Source of the DNA: a virus | Length of the DNA stretch: 36,334 bases | Direction: 5' to 3' (one strand) | Virus record (IMG/VR): IMGVR_UViG_3300008262_000160 | Coordinates: 1-36,334 of that record | Shown: positions 11,417-22,419 of the stretch, one piece after another | Layout of the letters: each line of letters opens with the position of its first letter | How positions within the stretch are numbered: position 1 is the first letter of the stretch | The notes under the pieces: generated by a model | Databases searched by the model: none | Seen by the model: the letters and a program-made list of their open reading frames with translations, nothing else | What the model was told of the DNA's origin: nothing | Position numbers and translations under genes: made by a program

Positions 11417-13225
11417 TTAAGCTGGTCCGCCGTCGGTAATTGCCCAAGTATATGTGCCTGTTAATGTTGCTCTTGCTACTGCCCCGCTAGCATCATATTT
11501 AGATCCGCCACCGCTAAAAACAACTCCGGTTCTGACCACTTGGGCAGCCCATCCAACAAGGATTGAGCTATATATAGCAGTCGATAAAGTTATACTTGTA
11601 AACATACTTGACATATTTGTGACGTTTGTAACATTCCACGTTCCAATATTCTGATTAAAAGAGGTAGCGCTTTGGAACATATTAACCATTGTTGTTACTA
11701 ATGAGGTATTCCACGATCCGATTGGCTGGTTAAAAGATGTTGCGCCAAAGAATGTTTCACCCATATTAGTAACTTTTGAAGTATCCCAAGAGCTTATGTT
11801 CCTGTTAAACGATGTTGCTGACCTGAATGTCGCTCCTAGTTGGGTTAAGCTTGAAGTATTCCAGCCACTTATATCTCCATTAAATGCTGTGGCACTTTGG
11901 AACATATTATTCATACTTGTAACTTTTGACACATCCCATGACCCAATGTTTTGATTAAATGCAATAGCATTTTGGAACATTGATGCCACACTAGTAACAT
12001 TTGAAGTATTCCATGCCCCGATATTTTGATTAAATGCAGTGGCATTCTGGAACATGCTAGCCATCGTTGTTACATTTGAAGTGTTCCAAGTTCCTATAGG
12101 CTGGTTAAATGCAGACGCTTGTAAGAACATTTGAGCCATATCTATAGCGGCCACTGTATTCCACGTGCTAATGTTTTGGTTAAATATAGCCTGGGCAAAC
12201 ATGGAATTAAATATTTGAACCTTTGAAGTGTTCCATGCACTAATATCCGAATTAAACATGGAAGCGCCTTGAAACATATTACTCATGGTTATTACATTTG
12301 AAGTGTTCCAAGTTCCTATAGGCTGGTTAAATGCAGACGCTTGTCTGAACATTTGTGACATGTTAGTAACTTTTGAAGTATCCCAAGAGCTTATGTTTTG
12401 GTTAAAAGCAGTGGCGTTTTGAAACATTGAAACCATATTTGTTGCCGAACCAGTATTCCAAGCACTAATGTTTTGATTAAAAGAAGTGGCGTTTTGAAAC
12501 ATGCTTAACATGGTTGCAACGTTAGAAGTATTCCACGTTGTAATATCTCCGTTAAATGCCGTGCAACTTAAAAACATGCTTGATAGGATGAGGGCGCTAC
12601 TGGTATTCCAAGAAGCAAGAGATTGGTTAAATGCTGTGCATTGCGCAAACATACCATTGAAATTTGATACTTTTGATACGTTCCATTTATTAATGCTCTG
12701 ATTAAAAAGCGTGCAGCCCTGAAACATGTTATCCATCGATACAACGCTTGAAGTATCCCAGTTATCTAGATTAGGAATGCTTCTTATAGATGAGCAATTT
12801 CTAAATAAAAAGGAAAAAACTAGAGAACTATAATTTAAATATGGAATATCCGTAGCCGTAATGACAAGATTAGCGCATCCATAAAATAAACTGGAAGACT
12901 GAGACAAATTAATGCTACCCCACTGAATTACTCTAAGGAGCTTTAATGGATCACCTGCATTATTAAACCCCATAGCAAACTGCCCATAGATGCTAATAAC
13001 ATAAGTTCCAGCAACGCTATAAGTCTTTGTCCACTGTGCGTCAGAGTTGGTTGTGATTAGAGATGATTTTGTACCATCACCCCAATCTACCCAGCATGTA
13101 TAAGTGGCGCCAGAAATAGTAGGTACTCTAAATTGAGTACTAGTTGTTGTGCCAGCATTATCCGTTTTTACTTGGATAATAAATGGGCCTCTATTTAAGC
13201 TTAAAGCTCCAGTAAAAACAGACAT
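11417..13225 (-). CDS. BspA-like (DUF285) repeat protein, candidate receptor-binding fibre
   Basis: The N-terminal 100 residues include a PKD-like segment ([12 protein letters not shown] ... [12 protein letters not shown]). Then come 16 repeats of about 24 residues of the type W-[ND]-T-S-x-V-x-x-M-x-x-M-F-x-x-A-x-x-F-N-Q-x-I, the DUF285 repeat of BspA-like surface proteins known from mycoplasmas, Listeria, oral bacteria and protists. Such repeats form elongated leucine-rich-like solenoids and often bind host surfaces. The start is taken at 13225: TAATG shares a base with the stop of the upstream fibre gene and GGAG lies eight bases before it; a start at 13252 would overlap upstream coding by 28 bases. 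Repeat copies include DNA segments of over 50 bp that are identical. A receptor-binding role is inferred from location. Confidence 0.8.
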   Translation of the reverse strand: MSVFTGALSLNRGPFIIQVKTDNAGTTTSTQFRVPTISGATYTCWVDWGDGTKSSLITTNSDAQWTKTYSVAGTYVISIYGQFAMGFNNAGDPLKLLRVIQWGSINLSQSSSLFYGCANLVITATDIPYLNYSSLVFSFLFRNCSSIRSIPNLDNWDTSSVVSMDNMFQGCTLFNQSINKWNVSKVSNFNGMFAQCTAFNQSLASWNTSSALILSSMFLSCTAFNGDITTWNTSNVATMLSMFQNATSFNQNISAWNTGSATNMVSMFQNATAFNQNISSWDTSKVTNMSQMFRQASAFNQPIGTWNTSNVITMSNMFQGASMFNSDISAWNTSKVQIFNSMFAQAIFNQNISTWNTVAAIDMAQMFLQASAFNQPIGTWNTSNVTTMASMFQNATAFNQNIGAWNTSNVTSVASMFQNAIAFNQNIGSWDVSKVTSMNNMFQSATAFNGDISGWNTSSLTQLGATFRSATSFNRNISSWDTSKVTNMGETFFGATSFNQPIGSWNTSLVTTMVNMFQSATSFNQNIGTWNVTNVTNMSSMFTSITLSTAIYSSILVGWAAQVVRTGVVFSGGGSKYDASGAVARATLTGTYTWAITDGGPA

Positions 13226-16068
13226 TAGAAGGTCTCCAGGAATAAGGTCCAAGTGATGTTGTTATCAGCAGACCCAGTCACGTTAATTAAAATATTTGAT
13301 CCAGATGCAGTCAAAGCCACTGTCCACGTTTGGTCTGTATACGTAGTGATTCCACCACCTATTACAGAAGCTGTACCCGATGGATTTTTTACTCCTGCCT
13401 GTATAAAGAATGTTCCGCTATCTCCAGTCGTGCCAGAAGTTCCACCGGTTCTTGATGCTTTAACAAATCCACGCAAAGCAAATGCTGTTGCGGCTGGGAC
13501 AGATATGGTTTGTAATGTTGTTGTAGTAGCGTTTGTTGTGTTAACTGTATTGCATAATGTTACGTATTGACATACGCCAGCAACACCCTGCGTTAGCAAA
13601 GAAACGTTAGAAGAATTTAACACGCTCATTTGGCCAACTTGAGAAGGCAACGTAGAATCTATTGAGCTTGGTAAAACATATCCGACCCATCCTCTTGTCG
13701 TACCTATAAAGAAAATAGAAGTCGTTGACCCAGCTATTCCATTTATCACCGGGGGTGACCCAGTTGCCCATGTTACGTTTAACCACGTTACAGCCCTTGA
13801 TCCTGTTGCATCTTGAATTAAATCAAGTTCCATTTCTCTTTGAGTAGTTGCAGATGGGTTGCTTGACAGTGTTATTGTGCAATTTGCTGTTAATGTTATT
13901 CCCTGTGAATAACCATTTGCTGGATTCAAACTGAATGCTGACCCAGAATTTGCTGTAAAATCAAAATTAATAAGGCCTGATGTAGTAAATTGCACAGATG
14001 TCGCAGTTGCAACCCCAATGTTTGGTGTAACCAAGGTAGGAGATGTTGCAAAAACAAGCGATCCACTTCCTGTTTCATTAGTTACAGCTGCTGCTAAGTT
14101 AGCACTTGTTGGTGTTGCTAAGAATGTTGCTATTCCTGTTCCTAATCCAGAAACACCAGTACTAATTGGAAGACCAGTACAGTTTGTTAGCGTTCCGCTT
14201 GTTGGGGTGCCCAATATAGGAGTCACTAAAGTAGGAGATGTTGCAAAAACTAAAGATCCTGAACCAGTTTCGTTAGTTACAGCCGCTGCCAAATTGGCAC
14301 TTGTTGGCGTTGCTAAAAATGTAGCCACTCCAGTCCCAAGACCACTAATGCCAGTTGCTACAGGTAGCCCAGTGCAATTTGTTAAAACGCCAGCTGATGG
14401 CGTTGAAAGATTAATGCCACTTGGTATTGTCGTTGAAAAAGATAATACGCCACCTGAGCTGTAAGAAAGTATTGCGCTGTTAACAGCAGTTATAGTTGTT
14501 GGAGCAGCACCAGCACCCCCGCCTATAACAACACTATTTGAAGCTAAAACTCCACTTGTTTGCAATGCACTTGTTGATGAGAAATAGGGTATACCTCCGC
14601 TAGTGCCTGTTACAGTAAGACCCAAATTACCAGAAGATGTAATAGGTGAATTTGTAACACCAAAAATACTAGAAGCTGGCACAGTCAAGCCAACACTTGT
14701 CACCGAACCACCAGAAGAAGAGTCAGTCCAATAACTCCATGCAGCATTGCTTGTAATAGAAGTAGAATTACATCGAAATGTTGTAATGTTATTTGCTGGA
14801 GCTGAAACAATTAAACTTCCGTCAGATGCATTTACTGTTAAAGGTTGAGTGCTTTGATTGATAACCGAAAACTTAAAATTAATCGCCAATGTTGATGTGT
14901 TAGGCATTACGATGGTTTGAGCGCTTGTGCCAGTAAAAATCTGATCAACACCGCTTGCAGCAGTTAATGTTGTTGTTCCGCCAGAAGTTACGGTAGAGTT
15001 ATAACCTTCAATAAAGTTATTAGCTTGCAAGTTTTTATTTGCATCCCATTGAGCAAGGAAAGACGCCGTAGAATTAGAAGAATATCCAAGGCTAGCAAGC
15101 TGTTTTGATCCGTTGGTGATAACTGCTTGTGACGCTGTTAATCCAGAGTTGACCATATTTGTAGCTGTTAATGTTCCTACGTTAATATTCCCGGATCCGT
15201 CCCTGCTTACTAAAGTTGAAGCGGTATTGGCGCTTGTGTATTGTAAGCTTATCAAGTTCTTAAGTGAATCAGTCACAACTGCTCTTGACGCAGAAAGACC
15301 GCTTAATTGCATTGACCCACTCCAAGCTAAATTATTTAAACCATTAACTTGCAAAGCCAAGCCTGTTACGCCGTCAATTGATAACCAAGTAATTGCTGCA
15401 CCAAGGGTTAATCTAATCTCACCAAACCCAGGAAGAGTTCCATAAGACCCCCAATAACCTGCGATTGCTCCATTTGTTATAGAAAGACTGTCAAATAATG
15501 GAGACGAAGTAGTGCTGATAGCTTGTGGTAGTGATAAAACCACATCGCCCGTTGGAGATGATGCATTTAATGTCCCGTCAGTTGCGATCGAAGTAACAGC
15601 GGATGCTATAGAAGAATCAACATATGACTTAACGGCATATTGAGTTGGCAAATAATATGCAGATGCCGAACCGGAAACTTCTAAACTAACGTCATTACTT
15701 ACACCAGTAACTGGGTCAGTTGAGTTCAAATAAATATAATCTGTAGCATCTAAATAAATTGAAGCGTTTCCTTTAGCGACAATTTTTACATCCGTATTTG
15801 TATTTGGGCCTTCTGCTGTATAAACAACATAATTATCAGTTATTGATGATGATATTGTAAAAGGATAAACAGATGCGTTTGGTCCTTCTGTGGCAGTACT
15901 GTCATATGAAAGCATGTAATTTCCATACCTGTCCTTAATGCCATCATATGGGAAATCAAATATAGTGTTTACGCCATCTCGTAACCCTACAACTTTATCT
16001 CCAGTAGTTAATGTCCCGCCTTGTTGTAGTGCTCCGCCACTAACAAAGCTACTAAATGGTACTGCCAT
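13225..16068 (-). CDS. Large tail fibre protein, 947 aa
   Basis: The N-terminus ([24 protein letters not shown] ... [11 protein letters not shown]) is a virion-attachment type start seen in podovirus fibres. The middle holds long Ser/Thr/Asn-rich shaft repeats of the type [22 protein letters not shown], and two tandem copies of a widespread fibre module ([22 protein letters not shown], then TSPTLVTP) at about residues 565-690. The C-terminal part is beta-rich. It has no cleavage or enzymatic motif I can see. AAGGAATAATC precedes the ATG. With the 725-residue protein and the DUF285 protein it probably builds the host-recognition apparatus. Confidence 0.85.
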   Translation of the reverse strand: MAVPFSSFVSGGALQQGGTLTTGDKVVGLRDGVNTIFDFPYDGIKDRYGNYMLSYDSTATEGPNASVYPFTISSSITDNYVVYTAEGPNTNTDVKIVAKGNASIYLDATDYIYLNSTDPVTGVSNDVSLEVSGSASAYYLPTQYAVKSYVDSSIASAVTSIATDGTLNASSPTGDVVLSLPQAISTTSSPLFDSLSITNGAIAGYWGSYGTLPGFGEIRLTLGAAITWLSIDGVTGLALQVNGLNNLAWSGSMQLSGLSASRAVVTDSLKNLISLQYTSANTASTLVSRDGSGNINVGTLTATNMVNSGLTASQAVITNGSKQLASLGYSSNSTASFLAQWDANKNLQANNFIEGYNSTVTSGGTTTLTAASGVDQIFTGTSAQTIVMPNTSTLAINFKFSVINQSTQPLTVNASDGSLIVSAPANNITTFRCNSTSITSNAAWSYWTDSSSGGSVTSVGLTVPASSIFGVTNSPITSSGNLGLTVTGTSGGIPYFSSTSALQTSGVLASNSVVIGGGAGAAPTTITAVNSAILSYSSGGVLSFSTTIPSGINLSTPSAGVLTNCTGLPVATGISGLGTGVATFLATPTSANLAAAVTNETGSGSLVFATSPTLVTPILGTPTSGTLTNCTGLPISTGVSGLGTGIATFLATPTSANLAAAVTNETGSGSLVFATSPTLVTPNIGVATATSVQFTTSGLINFDFTANSGSAFSLNPANGYSQGITLTANCTITLSSNPSATTQREMELDLIQDATGSRAVTWLNVTWATGSPPVINGIAGSTTSIFFIGTTRGWVGYVLPSSIDSTLPSQVGQMSVLNSSNVSLLTQGVAGVCQYVTLCNTVNTTNATTTTLQTISVPAATAFALRGFVKASRTGGTSGTTGDSGTFFIQAGVKNPSGTASVIGGGITTYTDQTWTVALTASGSNILINVTGSADNNITWTLFLETF

Positions 16069-16077
16069 GATTATTCC

Positions 16078-16452
16078 TTAGGTTGCTGTTGGGTTGTCAT
16101 AAATTGTAACATTGACGTATGTGTTATCACTATTTGCAACAAGACTAATTACATCACCTGGTGTTACTAATTTTATAAATGGGTAATTCTGAAAAGCAAC
16201 TTCACTTGATGTTGCTGAAAAGGTGCTTGATGATGGGTAGGCTGCTGTATTTCCATTTGAAACCCATAGCATACCGCTAGTAAAAACCATCATAATTTTG
16301 CTGTTTTTCTTTGCTGGAACGCCTCCAGCAATAGTTGTTTCTCCAGGTATTGTAATTGTTTTTGGTGTGTTTGACGCCAAAACAGCTGCGTAAGTTGTAT
16401 CACAGAATGGTTGAAAATTTAAACCAGCTGGATATGTAAATTGTGTACTCAT
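16078..16452 (-). CDS. Small virion accessory protein, 124 aa
   Basis: A beta-rich, Thr/Ser/Asn-rich protein with PAGLNFQPFCDTTYAAVL at the start, then TPKTITIPGETT and a jelly-roll-like series of strands (SKIMMVFTSGMLWVSNG, VTPGDVISLVANSD). It lies between two large fibre genes on the same strand with AGGAGAATTAC before the ATG. A capsid decoration or fibre-cap protein is plausible; the family is not named. Confidence 0.6.
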   Translation of the reverse strand: MSTQFTYPAGLNFQPFCDTTYAAVLASNTPKTITIPGETTIAGGVPAKKNSKIMMVFTSGMLWVSNGNTAAYPSSSTFSATSSEVAFQNYPFIKLVTPGDVISLVANSDNTYVNVTIYDNPTAT

Positions 16453-16465
16453 GTAATTCTCCTAA

Positions 16466-18643
16466 TTAATAAACGCCTAGTCGTGAATCAAGTGTGTAAT
16501 GTGCAAGAAGTGCACCGTCTGCAGAAAATGTTGTCCCAGCTAAAGTTATAACATGACTAGAGTTGGTCCTATAAAAATTCTTTGATTTTAATCCACCAGA
16601 ATAACTTGCAAAATAAGACGAAAAAGTTACATCGGCAAGATTACCGCCAAGGTAAAATACTACGTGATCAACTCTTCCGTCTATATAGTTATATACTTTA
16701 ACAATTGGGTCTGATATTTTTTCAGTTTTATAAATTATAGTAAAAAAACTTGCATAAACATTTGCAGCGCCATCGATATATGCTGTGGTCATTCTATAAG
16801 AAACAATATCTGATGAAGTTATTGTTCCAGGAACTACTGATTTGTCATAAGTTTTTTCATAATAATATTGACAATCATTTAATACCTCATCACATGTTTG
16901 TGGCGCAGGTATTGTTGGGACGGATCCAGGAACTAATGAACAGGATTTGATCAAAATGCTATTTGTTGCTGTTAATGAACTAAATCCAACAACAATTGCA
17001 AAATATTTAACATTTTGTAAGTCGACAGATGTTAAATCTAATTGCCATCCGTTGAATCCAAAGCTTTGCAAGTTATCAATCGTTGCTGGTGATGATAATT
17101 GAAATATGGCGTCGCCAAGACTGCTCCTAGGAACTTCAACCCAAGTTCCATTAAATGCAGTTGGCTTACCATTAGCATTTAAAGTTGATACCAATGATTC
17201 GCTATCAGTATTTATATTTGGCAATGTTGAATCTAACGTATACCATAAAGATATTACGCCCTTCATAGATGACTGATTCGATGAGCAAATTATATTTGAT
17301 GATAGCTCATTATTTAACATGCTTAATATTTCAGGTACAGTTAAATATTGAACAATAGCAACCTGGCATGTATTTGCTACTGTTAATTTTAAGCCGCCTC
17401 TTCCCGCTCCAGATGCTTGTCTAGATGCACTTAAAGATGAAGCAACTGACTGATAACCAATCGTTTGGTCCCATAAATATGCAGAAAAGCCAGCAACTGC
17501 AGCAACTGAATCGCCGTTAAACTGAGCTGGATTAAGCGGGAAGTCCCATGCTGTGAGATAGCTTTTAATCGGCTTATAATCTAACCCAGTTTTGTAATAA
17601 TGAAATAAGTGGTCTATCTGTCTGTTAACCGTCTCTTGCTCATAATTTACAATTGAATTTTCGTCATTTAAACCGCATACCTGTACGCTTGTTAATCCGA
17701 CATAACCATTAGTAGGCAAAACAATGTCAATATAAATTGCACCATTATTAGAATCATCTGTGTTTGTCCCCGCATTTAATAAAGCCGTATTATTTAATAA
17801 TTGATAACCATTAGTTAAAGTTGAACCACTAACAATAGTTTGTGGAGATGATGGGCCGCCAGATTGAACATATTGCATTTCTATTGTATGGGCTTGTCCA
17901 TCTAAAGACTGAACAAGCATTATCCCTGAAATATATCCATTATCATCCGTTGTAGACGACCATATATCTGGGTTATTACTAAGTGTTTGTCTTAAAATCA
18001 AACTTGTTACTGTGCTGCCACTTGGAGAAAACGTAAGTTTATAAGGTGGGTTGGTTTTTATGTTTAACGAACCAGCAATTGATACTTGCCCAACGCTAAC
18101 CGCACCTGCGCCTGTGCTAGTAATAATAAGATCCCAATCTGGAGCAATCTTAAATGATTTTGAAGAAATAGCAGAATCAAAACTTATCATTAAACCTTGA
18201 CTTGGGACAAAGTTAACTTGAGAAAATTGGCTATTACTAATTTGATTAGAAACAGTGTTATTTTGATCTGCAGGATTATCTTCCGCAGTAACGTTAGGCC
18301 AAGCACTTAGATTATATTGAAGAATATTATCTGCGCTATAAATGGAAATATAATATAACTGTAAGTTATTATCCTCATCATATGGATAATAATATATTGT
18401 TATTTCATGACCTGATGAATCACATGGAACGCCAGCACCATTAAGGTATACAGGGTTTCCTAATGCAGTATAAGTATAATTACCCGCATTACCAGTTAAC
18501 TGATAAACAGTTTTCGGTGTTGAGTGTGATGTATCTTGCCAAAATTCTATATATCCACCGGCTAATGGTAACCCCGTATTTTTATTTACTAAATATTGCT
18601 GTAACGTTATCGACGTTACATACTTTGGACTTATATCAGCCAT
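16466..18643 (-). CDS. Tail protein with conserved head-binding N-terminus, 725 aa
   Basis: The N-terminal 120 residues follow a pattern seen in many phage tail proteins: LQQYLVNKNTGLPLAGGYIEF, then KTVYQLTG ... YTYTALGNPVYL, then YYYPYD and LYYISIYSADNILQ ending in AWPN. This domain attaches tail fibres or spikes to the tail hub. The remaining 600 residues are beta-rich with no hydrolase motif I can see. The start ATG shares a base with the stop of the ejection-type gene upstream (TAATG). It could be the tailspike equivalent, since no P22 gp9-type spike is recognised elsewhere. Confidence 0.8.
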   Translation of the reverse strand: MADISPKYVTSITLQQYLVNKNTGLPLAGGYIEFWQDTSHSTPKTVYQLTGNAGNYTYTALGNPVYLNGAGVPCDSSGHEITIYYYPYDEDNNLQLYYISIYSADNILQYNLSAWPNVTAEDNPADQNNTVSNQISNSQFSQVNFVPSQGLMISFDSAISSKSFKIAPDWDLIITSTGAGAVSVGQVSIAGSLNIKTNPPYKLTFSPSGSTVTSLILRQTLSNNPDIWSSTTDDNGYISGIMLVQSLDGQAHTIEMQYVQSGGPSSPQTIVSGSTLTNGYQLLNNTALLNAGTNTDDSNNGAIYIDIVLPTNGYVGLTSVQVCGLNDENSIVNYEQETVNRQIDHLFHYYKTGLDYKPIKSYLTAWDFPLNPAQFNGDSVAAVAGFSAYLWDQTIGYQSVASSLSASRQASGAGRGGLKLTVANTCQVAIVQYLTVPEILSMLNNELSSNIICSSNQSSMKGVISLWYTLDSTLPNINTDSESLVSTLNANGKPTAFNGTWVEVPRSSLGDAIFQLSSPATIDNLQSFGFNGWQLDLTSVDLQNVKYFAIVVGFSSLTATNSILIKSCSLVPGSVPTIPAPQTCDEVLNDCQYYYEKTYDKSVVPGTITSSDIVSYRMTTAYIDGAANVYASFFTIIYKTEKISDPIVKVYNYIDGRVDHVVFYLGGNLADVTFSSYFASYSGGLKSKNFYRTNSSHVITLAGTTFSADGALLAHYTLDSRLGVY

Positions 18644-20211
18644 TAATTTTCTCCACTAGATGTATAATATTTTCCTTGCTCTTGAGGGAGAAAATATTTT
18701 CCAGCATAGCCAGCAAGACCCATAGCCGCTGCTGTTTTTGCAGAATCTTTATTTATTATTCCATCCAAAGCTTTTCTTAATTGTAAATTTTTGAATTCCT
18801 TTCCTTTCCCAGGCACAAACTCTCCTGATTCTGTCTTGTATCCCTCCATGAACTCTCGGTTTTTCATTATTTTCTTAACTATATCGTTAGCCCATTTTCC
18901 TCCAGAATCATATTCTCCCAAACCAATATCTTGATATGGAACAACATTTCTTGCATGATAAAATTTCAATGCGCTATATTTATCAGATAATTCAGGATTT
19001 ATTTTTGACAATGAATCTTTTAAGTTATTTTGCAATTCTGATTTGGAATTTTCAAGAGCATCTATAAGCGCTGTATATTGAGTATCTCCTTCTTTCTGGC
19101 TATTCTTTATATCTCTCAACCGTCCACTTAATGCACTTTGAGCATAATGAGCATTTTCAATGGTTGGATTTTTCATAAATTCATCAATGCTCATCCTTTT
19201 ATTTTTTGGCGTTGCACTTTTAATTATTTTATAATCTTCATCATTTAATGTTTTTACATTATCTGAAGCGGCTCCTTTACCTGGTATTCCTCTAAAAAAC
19301 TTATCAAATCCTTGTGATGAAATTGATTTTTCAAGATTCATCTTTTTTACAAGCTGATCAGCTATTGATTTATACGATAAGTTATTTAATGGACCTGCAA
19401 GCCCTCCCAAAGTAGCCGAACCATATCTTCCGCCTGGCTCACTTTCTCCAGTTGCAAATCCAGATAAAGCACCTCTTATAGCATTTTGAGCAATATTTGT
19501 ATCATCTTTTAGCCCTTTAATAAGCTTGGTAGCGCCGTAAGCTTTATTTGCTCCAAGCAAAGTCCCAAGAATTTTTGACCCTTCATATGATGCATCTCCT
19601 GCAATACTATTTTTGGGTGTCAAAAATTTTAAATTAGCCTCTGGGATTGTAGGCATAGGTTTTTTTGAAAAAATATTAATTGCTTCAATTGGAAGATTAG
19701 CGACAGATGCTCCTGTGTTTAATCCAGATTCAACAAGGCCAACAGCACTTCCTTTAATTGCATTTCCAATAGGCTCAACAAAATTTGCCGTTCCTTTAAC
19801 AATGGCGTCAAGCTGAGGTCTTTCGTTAATATATTTTGCAATGTCCATTAACTCAACGCGACCTTTCATCAACATGTCTGCTAATTGCTGGTTGTTCAAT
19901 TTGCCATTTTGAGGCTGATTTACATTTCTTTGAGCATTAATGTTAGGAATCATGCCCTGTTGATTAACAGGCTGCTGCATTTGAGGCGGAATATTGCCTT
20001 GTTGTTGCGGCTGAGGCATTCCTTGTTGTTGCATTTGTGGCGGCTGAGGAGCAGGCTGCTGAAACTGTTGTTGCTGAGGTAGCTGTTGATTTGATGGCGA
20101 ATTAGCTAATCTTCCGCCTGACTTCAATGCCAACTCAACTTTATCAACTGGTATTTGTCTTGAGATACCGTTAGGGTCTATAACTGCAACAAATTTTTGA
20201 TTAGTAGCCAT
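18643..20211 (-). CDS. Ejection-type virion protein with Gln/Pro-rich N-terminus, 522 aa
   Basis: The start FVAVIDPNGISRQIPVDKVELALKSGG is a conserved phage motif of virion proteins. Residues about 40-100 are a low-complexity Gln/Pro/Met stretch. A long helical region follows with two Gly/Ala-rich segments (TANFVEPIGNAIKGSAVGLVESG, and a segment with LGTLLGANKAYG) that could insert into membrane. A final helix-rich part ends at AAAMGLAGYAGKYFLP. Position after gp10-like and p7-like genes and before fibres matches the P22 ejection cluster (genes 7, 20, 16). The specific equivalent is not certain. It overlaps the upstream gene by 11 bases. Confidence 0.65.
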   Translation of the reverse strand: MATNQKFVAVIDPNGISRQIPVDKVELALKSGGRLANSPSNQQLPQQQQFQQPAPQPPQMQQQGMPQPQQQGNIPPQMQQPVNQQGMIPNINAQRNVNQPQNGKLNNQQLADMLMKGRVELMDIAKYINERPQLDAIVKGTANFVEPIGNAIKGSAVGLVESGLNTGASVANLPIEAINIFSKKPMPTIPEANLKFLTPKNSIAGDASYEGSKILGTLLGANKAYGATKLIKGLKDDTNIAQNAIRGALSGFATGESEPGGRYGSATLGGLAGPLNNLSYKSIADQLVKKMNLEKSISSQGFDKFFRGIPGKGAASDNVKTLNDEDYKIIKSATPKNKRMSIDEFMKNPTIENAHYAQSALSGRLRDIKNSQKEGDTQYTALIDALENSKSELQNNLKDSLSKINPELSDKYSALKFYHARNVVPYQDIGLGEYDSGGKWANDIVKKIMKNREFMEGYKTESGEFVPGKGKEFKNLQLRKALDGIINKDSAKTAAAMGLAGYAGKYFLPQEQGKYYTSSGEN

Positions 20212-21799
20212 TAGTTACTCCCTCATCTTTAGTGATCTCATAATCTCCCCAGTTTATTTTATCTGATGAGTTTTTATTATTAGATGCCGCAATCAATGCG
20301 TCAGATTTTTTATCAGAAGATTTATCCACATCAAATGGCATTTTTTGATATGCAGGAACTCTAGAATTAGCTGTTTTTGTAGCTTGACTAATATCATCAA
20401 GGAATCTTTCTCCTGCCTCTTTTTTAACATATGAAGGAACTTTAAAAGATGCATATGTATTTAAGAATTTTGGAAGATCAGTTGATTGAAGCTGGCTGAC
20501 TAACGCCCTATACATACCATAAGTATTGGATGCATTTAATGTGGCTATTTCTTTTGCTGTTAATGGAGATAATAGCTTCTTAGATTCTTCTAACTGAATT
20601 AATCTTTCTCTGGCTTCTGAATTATTTTCAGGATCTTGCTCAACTGCTTTAACATCATTTAGATATTTTTCATAAGATCCTTTGCCTGAATAATAAGATT
20701 GTATTTCATTAACTTTAGGATAAAGCTGAGAAAACATAACCCTACCGGTTAATTCTTCTCTTTCTTTTTCAGTATATGGCTTTAAAACCCCTTCTGGAAT
20801 TGGATTTCCATTATTATCTAATGCAAATTTCCCATTTTCGTCAGTTTTGTAATAATACCCTTCACCTGCTTTAGGTTTTGGAAGACCAAGCATCCCGCCG
20901 CTGCCGCCCAATGTAACTATTGGATTCCCGGTGCTAGGGTCATAAACAGTTGTTCCTTCTTGAGGCTGTGCAACCCGCGTTACGCTATAAGTTTTTCTTC
21001 CAGATGGCAGCGTTGTCTCGTCAATAACTTGCCCTTGATATTGATAAGATTTTGTTGAACCTTCGTAACCTTGTTCTTTCAAAAATTTACGAGCGCCAGG
21101 TTCATTACTAGCCCAAATCTGATCAGCTCTTTGTAATATTTGGCTAACATTAGATGGATTGCCAGCACCCTCAATTGTTCTTTGAGGATATTGACCTCCT
21201 TGAAACGCTTGCTGCTGAATTGCTTGTTGTGCGTTTATTAATTGTTGATTTGGATCAGGTTGCTGCTGCATACCATTATTTGCTGATTGCATCAATATGT
21301 TTTTAGGTGATGACAGTTGTGGCTGTGCTAAATTTTGCCATTGATTTCCCTGGTAATTTTGCGGCTGTTGTTGACCTGAATTATCTTGTTGGTTGTTTTG
21401 ATATTGCGGTTGATTACCAGCGCCATAAAGATAACTTAATAATATCGCTTTTTTATCTTGATCTTCTTTAGCTATTTTAAATTTAAGTGCGTCTACATCA
21501 TTGGATGTTTTTAATCCTTCATTTTTTAACTTAGCATTTTTTAATTCTTCTTCTGACAATTGTGGGGCATAAGCATTTTGAGTTGCCATTCCTTCGTTTT
21601 TTAATTGAGAAGACCTTAAATTTTCCTCAGATTGCAAAGGAGCATATTTCGCTTGATTTTCAAGGAGAGATTTATTTAATAAATCAATTTCATTTTTTTT
21701 CTTAATTTCTTTAGGTATTTGAGCTAATTGGTATCCCTGATAAAAACTTCCGATTGGATCGCCATAATTATATATGCTACTGTCAACTTCATACGCCAT
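20201..21799 (-). CDS. Ejection-type virion protein, Gln-rich, 532 aa
   Basis: The N-terminal 90 residues are helical with repeated Lys/Glu/Leu motifs (LSEEELKNAKLKNEGLKT), followed by a Gln/Asn/Pro-rich low-complexity stretch (about 110-200), then a mixed domain and a helical C-terminus. The layout matches internal virion ejection proteins in P22-like phages, where such proteins form a conduit for DNA entry. No lytic transglycosylase motif is visible. It lies directly after the p7-like gene with AAGGTG before its ATG. Equivalence to P22 gp20 is a guess from order. Confidence 0.6.
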   Translation of the reverse strand: MAYEVDSSIYNYGDPIGSFYQGYQLAQIPKEIKKKNEIDLLNKSLLENQAKYAPLQSEENLRSSQLKNEGMATQNAYAPQLSEEELKNAKLKNEGLKTSNDVDALKFKIAKEDQDKKAILLSYLYGAGNQPQYQNNQQDNSGQQQPQNYQGNQWQNLAQPQLSSPKNILMQSANNGMQQQPDPNQQLINAQQAIQQQAFQGGQYPQRTIEGAGNPSNVSQILQRADQIWASNEPGARKFLKEQGYEGSTKSYQYQGQVIDETTLPSGRKTYSVTRVAQPQEGTTVYDPSTGNPIVTLGGSGGMLGLPKPKAGEGYYYKTDENGKFALDNNGNPIPEGVLKPYTEKEREELTGRVMFSQLYPKVNEIQSYYSGKGSYEKYLNDVKAVEQDPENNSEARERLIQLEESKKLLSPLTAKEIATLNASNTYGMYRALVSQLQSTDLPKFLNTYASFKVPSYVKKEAGERFLDDISQATKTANSRVPAYQKMPFDVDKSSDKKSDALIAASNNKNSSDKINWGDYEITKDEGVTNGY

Positions 21800-21826
21800 T
21801 TCACACCTTACTTATTTTAAATTTAT

Positions 21827-22411
21827 TTAAAAAAATCCGCTTATTGCTCCAGCGCCTTTTGTAATAAGCCCCAAAGTGCCAGATGCCGAAGCATTATCAG
21901 CTTGTGTTCCAGCAAATTGATTTTGAGCAGAACTATTAGCATAATTAATATAAGAGTTTAATGCATTTGTAGAAGCGCCGTAACCTGTATTATACATTGA
22001 CTGCTCTCCTTGAAGGCCAGATCCTTGTATCCCCAATATTTGAGCAAGATATTTGTCTAAATCTTGATTTAGCAAAGCATTTTGTGTGGTCATTTGCTGA
22101 TCCTGATCAACAGCTGTTCCTGAAAAACCTCCAGCAGCTGCTGTATTTGCTTGCGTTTTAGCAAGCTGATCCGACTGATATTTATATGCAGCCGATGGCT
22201 CATATGTTGATACTAGAGAATTATAATATGCTGTTGGATTTGCTGCCATCTGAGAATATTGATTTTGCAAAATATTCCCTGCCTGGTTACCAGTGTTAAT
22301 ATATGGGTTCATATATTTATCTGCATAACCAGGAATTTCGTCTAAATATTTTTGACTAGAATCTGCTGGATTGTCATATGCCCCACCAAATAAATCATTC
22401 ATCCATCCCAT
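21827..22411 (-). CDS. P22 gp7-like DNA transfer (ejection) protein, 194 aa
   Basis: The protein is rich in Tyr, Asn, Gln, Ala and Gly, starts MGWMNDLFGGAYDNPADSSQ and has AAAGGFSGTAVDQDQQMTTQ in the middle and a Gly/Ala C-terminal segment (LITKGAGAISGFF) that could be membrane active. This composition and size are typical of the smallest ejection proteins of P22-like podoviruses. Order (after the gp10-like gene and a small gene, before two large ejection-type proteins) supports it. There are no catalytic motifs. Confidence 0.65.
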   Translation of the reverse strand: MGWMNDLFGGAYDNPADSSQKYLDEIPGYADKYMNPYINTGNQAGNILQNQYSQMAANPTAYYNSLVSTYEPSAAYKYQSDQLAKTQANTAAAGGFSGTAVDQDQQMTTQNALLNQDLDKYLAQILGIQGSGLQGEQSMYNTGYGASTNALNSYINYANSSAQNQFAGTQADNASASGTLGLITKGAGAISGFF

Positions 22412-22419
22412 GTATCACC

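Noticed and set aside
14018-14464. Forward frame of 148 residues opposite the large fibre gene
   Set aside because: It is antisense to the duplicated fibre module, its apparent internal repeat follows from that module, and there is no ribosome site.
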